NCBI GenBank assembly: GCA_958430865.1
Contig: CAUDNR010000302.1
Coordinates: forward strand, 5,812-69,811
Direction of reading: 5' to 3'
Source: Entrophospora sp. SA101
Taxonomy: Eukaryota; Glomeromycota; Glomeromycetes; Entrophosporales; Entrophosporaceae
Length of the DNA: 64,000 bases
Numbering within the stretch: the stretch's first letter is position 1; every line of letters starts with the position of its first letter. The notes beneath the pieces are model-generated. The model made no database searches. It was not told where the DNA came from and was given only the letters and a program-made list of their open reading frames with translations. This document shows, piece by piece, positions 58,743-64,000 of this stretch. The position numbers were made by a program, and so were the translations under genes.

Positions 58743-60869
58743 AGAGTACTACAAAAATTTAGAAAGAGAGAAATAGATTCGAATGAATATTTTTTTTAAA
58801 CAATTTGAATTGATATTATATTATTATTGTTAGATTAGATTTTAATTTTAATACTCTATGCTTTTTTGTACTAAGCAATTAATTATTTGTAATGCAAAAA
58901 AACGTCACTTTGACGAATAATAATAAACACACAATGAAAGATGTTCAATGATTTAAATAATTGTTTCATTTCTTTTAAAAGCGCTGACTGACTCTAATCA
59001 ATAATCCTGGAAAACTGTCTTTTGGACAGAGTTTGGGTGTTCTTCTTGAAACTAAGAAAATAAACCATAAAATTATCACTATTTTTTACGAGATATTTTG
59101 TAATAATTCTTTCCCAGACAATTATTTTTCGACAATAGTGTGCAACGCGGTCATTGTTTGAGTATGCATCTGAATTATTTTTAACAAATTCCAATGGGCT
59201 ATATTATCCTTGAGGGATTGTCCCACTTAAAAGTTGTTTTGGTAAAGAAAAGTGTTTCCTCTTAAGCTTTTCCTTTTTGACATTAAATGGATTAGTATAC
59301 CATTGAATAGGCTACAGGTGCTAAATTGAAGATAATCATTCCCTAGTATATTTGTATAGAATCTATATAAGGTTAATCAACAGAGATTTTTTCAAAGCCT
59401 TATCGAAATTCTATTATTTTGAAAAAGAAACTTTGCCACGCATAATTTATAGGGCCTAGTACTAGACCACAAATCACATAGTCAACCCGTTATTCCGTTC
59501 AAAATTAGTTGTTAGTATTATTATAATTAGGTTTAGTAAATTTGGTTTCTAGAACCAACTTTGGTTTAACAGGGTTTTTCGGATTAATAGGGTTGATTAC
59601 GTAGTTGTATACTTTATTATGTTAAATTTTCTAAAATAAAAAAATCTGTAAAATAATTTTATCTGTTTATAGTATTATTTGTTATTTGTTAGACTAGACA
59701 TGTGGATATTACTTGGAATTCCATATTTTATAGGATGTCCCATATCCTAAATTTTCATAATAAATCAATCTCCGTATTTATTATAAATAGAATTACCAAT
59801 TACAGATTCCATGTTTTCAGGAAGGTAAAAATTGTACACAGATATTCATAATATGTGTTTAATTTTAGAACATGAATATGTAGGGATGCAAACAAAAAGA
59901 TCAAAAAAATTCCCGGATTTTGAATTGATTTTAATAATAAAGATAATTAAAGATTAAAAATCCATTAGTAATAATATAGTTAAAATCTATCATGACTTGT
60001 TTCTAATTAAAAATAACAAGCCAAAACATGCATTAGATCAAGTTTGTTATTATAATAATAATATCTTGATTCTTTTACATGTATTAGATCAAAAATTTAT
60101 ATTTAATACACATGGAATTTATGGAAAGCATACTGATGCCAAAAAAAAAGTATGGGATAGATCCATGATGCGTACTAATATCTGATATGAAATACACACG
60201 GGATTTACAATGCATACAGGATGCATATTGGATTGGAATTTATGGAAAACATACTATAATACAGAATTCATCTTTCCCATACTAGTATGTAATTTAATAT
60301 TAACACAACACATTGCATAATTCATATGGAGAAATACAAATTCCAGATGCTTTAAATCCCGTAATTTATATTAATATGTATTCCATATGCATACCATATC
60401 TAACCTGTATGCATCCCGTACTTTTTCACTGGAAGATCTATACATTCTTCCATACATTTTCCATCAATAATTTTTTATAGTAATAGGGCAGAAGGTGTGT
60501 AAGTAAATGTATAACAATAAAAGGTAATAAGTAGAATTGACATTTACCAAATAATTTCAGCATTTCAAAATATTTCAGCAAATGCCTAAATATTTCGGAT
60601 TTGCTAACAACTTTAATCTTGATTCTTTACATACATTAGATCAAAAATTTAATAATAATAATGAAAAAATAATGATAAACTTGATTTAATGAATCAAGTT
60701 ACTGTCATTTATATCAAAAAAAAAAAATTTGATAAAAAGGATGAATTGATTCTTTACACAATTATATCAATTTTATTAATAATCGATTAATTATAATTGA
60801 ATATTATTTCTTCATATATCTTCTACATTTTCAATTCAATTAAAAACCTAAATCAATTACCATATAAAA
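58743..60869. other. Non-coding AT-rich interval
   Basis: No gene was recognised. Around 60110-60260 the phrase GGAATTTATGGAAA...CATACT occurs twice, hinting at a decayed repeat. Confidence 0.35.
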
Positions 60870-62169
60870 ATGTCTACTAAAGAATGTACATTCATTTCTT
60901 TATCCTTATTCAATGAAGCAGTAGGTAGAACAATGGACAAATGACTCCAATAATTGTAAATTTTAACAAGATCTGATTACAATGATATAAAAACTACATC
61001 ACAAGGCTCAAAAAATCAAGCAACAGCTACTCAGAGATATAATATCAGAAGCAAATTTGTCCTCCAAAAAATTGGAGATAATGAAAGTGTATATGTAAAA
61101 ATTGGACCAAAAAAAATGATGATAATTTAAAGCCATGAATAGTAAAAGAGGAGTTTTACCAGGTATTTTGTAAGACCCACTTACAAAATAACCATGGAGG
61201 TCAAAATCAAACTTGGAGTAATATTAAAAAAAAAGTGGGGTGGAGTTAAACAAGACTTAATTGAATTATTTGTTGAAAGGTGTCTTACTTGCTCTAGCAG
61301 AAATAATGTTAGACAATTAATGGTTGCTGGAAAACTGATAATTGCAACATCTTTTTATGTTACGCTTACAAGTAATTAATTTTAAATTAAGGGTAATATA
61401 CAGAACCTATGTGACAAATAAGAATTAATTCTTAGAGTTGGTAAACACTCCGTAATTCTTGCCACCCCAGCCCACAAATTTAATCATCACATCATTGATA
61501 AATGTCACGTAGGTTTTACAAAAATTTTGAGCCACAATTTAGTTTCTATTTTTGTAGAATGAATTGCCATTTTTGGTAGGTTCTGTATATTTCATAATTT
61601 AATTGATTTTTTTTTTTGGTTCATTTTATTAAAATAAAATTAATAAAATAATTCATAAAAATTAATAGGTGGACCTTGTGGAAATGTCTCCTGATGGAGA
61701 ATATAAATACATTCTTCATGCTCGTGACCATTTTACTAGATATTCATGGGATATCCCTTGAAATCTAAATCTTCAATTGAGGTCACAGCAAATCTATTTG
61801 ACTTGTTTACAACTTTTGGAGCTCCAACAATATTACAACCAGATAATGGAAAGGAGTTCAATTCTCAAGTAATAAAAGAGTTAGTGGAGATGTGACCAGG
61901 CACAAAAATTATTAATGGAAGACCACGCCATCCAGGGGCTTATAGAATATGGAAATAAGGATTTAGAAAACAAGCTATCAAAATGGATGAAAGGTAACCA
62001 TCGAGATGATTGGAGTTTTGCACTAAAAATTATAATCCATAGTATGAATACTCCTATTTCAAGACCAACTCACAATACTCCATATTGTTTGGTACTGAAC
62101 CAAGAAGTAATGATACAGTATTGGAATTATTATTCGCTGATGGTTGCATTAATGAAGCATACCAAGTAA
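60870..62169 (+). mobile_element. Decayed retroviral-type integrase element (KRBA2-like)
   Basis: Broken frames carry, in order, an N-terminal part (MSTKECTFISLSLFNEAVG), then an H2C2 zinc motif (near 61170-61305, H...NNHGG with CLTC). The rve integrase core follows (SPDGEYKYILHARDHFTRYS, then LQPDNGKEFNS, then NGRPRHPG), and then a C-terminal segment (KLSKWMKGNHRDDWSF). Catalytic Asp residues are visible, but many stops and frame changes interrupt it. This type of integrase occurs in KRBA2/SCAND3-like transposon proteins common in these fungi. Termini were not found. Confidence 0.65.
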
Positions 62170-63055
62170 TGTGACCACTGAAGGTAAATTTTTTTGATTA
62201 TCAATTTTACGCGTTATTTTAATTTTAAAAATAACATATTATTATTTTATAGACCAATGTAATAATGAAGCTAGTAATGATAATAGCAATGGTGATGATA
62301 AGCAATATTTCGATTTTTTTTTTCACACCTTTATTAATAATTTTTATATTAATAATTGTTAAAAAATAATTGTTAATTATTAATAATCTAGGAAAATAAT
62401 CAGTTTATCATCATTAAGCGGAAAATAATAAAACAATGTTATTTAATTGGCAAAAAAAAAAATTTTTGTTCACCACAATGTTTTGTATTTCAATTTTGCT
62501 CTCATCCTTCCCCAAAAATTTAGTTTTACCAAAAGTTTAGAGACAAGCCTTTGCGATATGTAATTTGCAATTTGCAATTTGCATATTTGCATAGTTATAA
62601 AACGGACTGTAGAAGATTTCTTTTTTTGAAAAATTGTAATAACAGTAACGAATAAATTTTTCTTTTTGATAAAAATAAATTTAATTTTTATTAGATCAAA
62701 TTATGCATACACTACTAATATACATGCAGCCCAAACTATTATGACTTTTGACTTGCTGTAATGTCATAATGACATAAATATTTTTAGACGTCCATTTTCA
62801 AATTCTCATAAGTCGTAATGTCATAACCAGGTCGTAATAAGTACAGTAATATAGTGGATAGATATATTGCCAAACATTATCATTTCTTATTATTATAAAT
62901 TCATCAAAATCAATTGATACACATCCCTACAAAAAGTATCGACTCCGCAAAAAAATAATCAAATAAACAGATAATACAAATACTCGTTTTTTTACAAAGT
63001 AAATCGATATTGTGCATTAGTGAGAAAATGGTTTCTGAGATAATTCCCTAACATT
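62170..63055. other. Non-coding AT-rich interval
   Basis: No gene was seen. A TTTGCAATTTGCA repeat lies near 62565-62590. Confidence 0.35.
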
Positions 63056-63975
63056 TTAAAATATCACAATGGATTGATAATTTTATGATGTTCAAAAGTC
63101 AAATTAAAATTTTTCGAAAATTTTTCGAAAAAGTAGCACTTGGAACTATTTTAAGATACAATGCTTTAACACATCTTGGGAACTTGGAAAATATTGTTCC
63201 GTTTGTTCTCAAATGTATATATATATAACATGTTCATAATTATTGATCGAATATTCGTGGAGAATTAATACAAAAATCGTAATGAATTTTTTATGCAAGA
63301 TGATGCGCAAACAACCAAAACTAATTGTTTTTTTGTTATTTCAATTAAAAAATCATGTCTCAATTAACAGATTTTGGATAATTGGACGTTGGGAAGTAGA
63401 TGAAATCACTCGTGACATTGCTGGTGTACTCAATCATCCTCAGTTGTGCAATAAAAGCATTTAAGATCAAACTACTATTGCTCCCCAAAAAAATACAAAT
63501 GAATTGGTTTCTAATTTAATGGATGATTGGGCAAATATTGATCGTGATTATTTACAAAAATCAGTAGATAGCATTCCTCGAAGGGCTCAAGCTGTAATTG
63601 AATCAAAAGGAAACCTGATAAAATATTGAATAAATGAATGAAATACTTGTACCTTTTTTTGATACTTTTGATATAAATTTAATAAAGATTTATTATGTAA
63701 AAATATTATACAAACTGTGGATGAAATTTTTTCGTTATTTTTACGTTTTGTATTAATTTTCCATGAATATTCGATCAATAATTATGAACATGTATATATA
63801 TATACATTAGAGAACAAACGGAACAACATTTTCTAAGTTCCCAAGATGTGTTAAAGCATTGTATCTTAAAATAGCTCTAATACTAAGTACTACTTTTTCG
63901 AAAAATTTTAATTTGACTTTTAAATATCATAAAATTATCAATAACAATCAGTCCATTGTGATATTTTAGAGTATA
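63056..63975 (+). mobile_element. Deleted Tc1-like element with long (about 240-bp) inverted repeats
   Basis: The left arm (63056-63290) and right arm (63722-63975) are inverted copies (AAAATATCACAATGGA, AATATTGTTCCGTTTGTTCT, GATCGAATATTC). Between them lie transposase scraps, an N-terminal IIGRWEVDEITRDIAGVLNH and a C-terminal SVDSIPRRAQAVIESKG ending at TGA (63627-63629). The catalytic domain is missing. The right edge lies near the window end. Confidence 0.75.
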
Positions 63976-64000
63976 CTGGGAATCATTTCAGAAAACATTT

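Noticed and set aside
1..64000. CRISPR array, bacterial operons other than the recoded pair, rRNA
   Set aside because: No regularly spaced repeats or rRNA-like conserved GC-rich blocks were seen. The other genes have introns.

Overview
The window looks like nuclear DNA of an arbuscular mycorrhizal fungus (Glomeromycotina, Rhizophagus-like). This is inferred from the very AT-rich sequence, genes with many short GT-AG introns, expanded TKL-like kinases with a Cys-rich leader followed by a WTSGN motif, and dense Tc1/mariner debris. No rRNA, tRNA or CRISPR array was recognised. A block of exactly 1000 N (23167-24166) shows that it is a gapped scaffold.

Layout. 0.7-5.7 kb: a four-exon kinase (+) and a PH-domain protein (-). 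7-12 kb: mostly non-coding, with a transposase relic. 12.3-18.2 kb: a 21-exon TRAPPC11-type trafficking gene (-). 19.5-21.1 kb: a second kinase (-) with one apparent frameshift. 23-27 kb: a gapped TA-flanked transposon and the 3' half of a C2H2 zinc-finger gene. 27-34.6 kb: a rearranged accessory block. 36.6-44.1 kb: a P5A-type ATPase (Spf1/ATP13A1-like) and a BIR-domain (Bir1/survivin-like) gene. 46-48.3 kb: an alpha/beta hydrolase. 49.6-57.2 kb: MITEs, the 5' half of the zinc-finger gene, a structurally complete Tc1 element and relics. 57.9-58.7 kb: a secreted carbonic-anhydrase-like protein without zinc ligands. 60.9-64 kb: a decayed integrase element and a deleted Tc1 element with long inverted repeats.

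The accessory block is the most unusual part. A paralogue of the 19.5-21.1 kb kinase is split into two halves on opposite strands (27.9-28.7 kb + and 31.9-33.9 kb -). Each half ends, inside the same intron, at a 37-bp inverted terminal sequence (GGGGCATGCTGCAA...) next to ATAT. This is the footprint of a mobile element that inserted and then took part in an inversion. A third copy lies at 52.8-53.3 kb and a relic near 8.1 kb. Beside one end are two adjacent coiled-coil ORFs (30251-31425) that are open only if TGA is read as tryptophan (genetic code 4). A terminator-like hairpin separates them from a convergent small ORF. This fits descent from a Mollicutes-related endobacterium or its mobile DNA, now joined to fungal kinase sequence. 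A Tc1-like element has also inserted into the 5' kinase half.

Separately, a 902-bp direct repeat (25870-26771 = 51121-52022) brackets 24.3 kb and splits a zinc-finger gene into overlapping 5' and 3' halves. Either a large insertion or duplication, or a misassembly, would produce this. Homopolymer frameshifts in the kinase and BIR genes suggest some sequence errors. Exon limits were assigned by eye from GT-AG signals and frame continuity.
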